From Cupriavidus sp. WKF15 (GTDB lineage: Bacteria > Pseudomonadota > Gammaproteobacteria > Burkholderiales > Burkholderiaceae), in the NCBI RefSeq assembly GCF_029278605.1, contig NZ_CP119572.1:1984001-2048000 (forward strand): DNA of 64,000 nucleotides, read 5' to 3'. Under the pieces are notes generated by a model that was not told the origin of the DNA, ran no database searches, and worked only from the letters and a program-made list of their open reading frames with translations. Below, in pieces: positions 63,749-64,000 of the stretch. Both the position numbers and the translations under genes were made by a program. Each line of letters starts with the position of its first letter. Position 1 is the first letter of the stretch.

Positions 63749-64000
<252 letters not shown>

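Overview
The window is a high-GC beta-proteobacterial chromosome segment, most likely Cupriavidus or a close Ralstonia relative. The main grounds are a phasin that matches, from memory, the PhaP1 of Cupriavidus necator almost residue for residue; a box-type benzoate cluster; a pyruvate dehydrogenase operon whose E3 carries its own lipoyl domain; and many single-gene Bug/HAAT-type binding proteins. All taxonomic statements come from recognition, not a search.

Layout. 1-775: tail of an ArnA-type UDP-sugar decarboxylase. 913-2817: kup. 3138-16365: a benzoate module. Leftward it has a branched-chain-type ABC importer (livFGMHK-type), an alpha/beta hydrolase and benzoate-CoA ligase; rightward it has boxR, boxC, boxB and boxA. 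The two halves diverge around boxR and share TGCA-containing candidate BoxR sites. 16501-17602: an Xre/DUF2384-RES toxin-antitoxin pair, followed by initiator tRNA. 17946-22414: Nudix, aat, bpt, pyrD and an aldo/keto reductase. 22691-25519: a PF04392-type ABC importer.

25558-26429: an 872-bp element with 18-bp terminal inverted repeats and a 9-bp target duplication, inserted exactly in the loop of a bidirectional terminator. It carries one evident gene, a 62-residue double-glycine-leader peptide behind a textbook sigma-54 promoter. This is the most unusual object in the window.

26455-28876: a LutA/LutB-type iron-sulfur operon ending in an unrecognised 89-residue protein. 29105-32168: IclR and GntR regulators with a D-2-hydroxyacid dehydrogenase. 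32250-36792: PbpG and a four-gene operon (HDAC-like, DMT exporter, thioesterase, nitroreductase). 37147-37728: phasin. 38161-40435: dicarboxylate/amino-acid symporter plus an orphan amino-acid-binding protein. 40570-47584: aceE-aceF-(HslV-like hydrolase)-lpdA. 48000-51344: a PAS histidine kinase and FixJ-type regulator, divergent from aceE. 51411-58551: CbiM-like protein, folD, prlC, xthA, a SulP transporter and DUF1488. 58788-61609: two identical tRNA-Lys(CUU) genes flanking an 8-oxoguanine-deaminase-like gene and a LysR regulator. 61978-64000: a Bug protein, a secreted DPYTDGAK-repeat protein, and the C-terminus of an acetyl-CoA hydrolase/transferase.

Functional picture: a soil-type generalist that imports aromatic and organic acids. 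It burns benzoate by CoA-thioester epoxidation and feeds acetyl-CoA into PDH/TCA metabolism and polyhydroxybutyrate storage (phasin).
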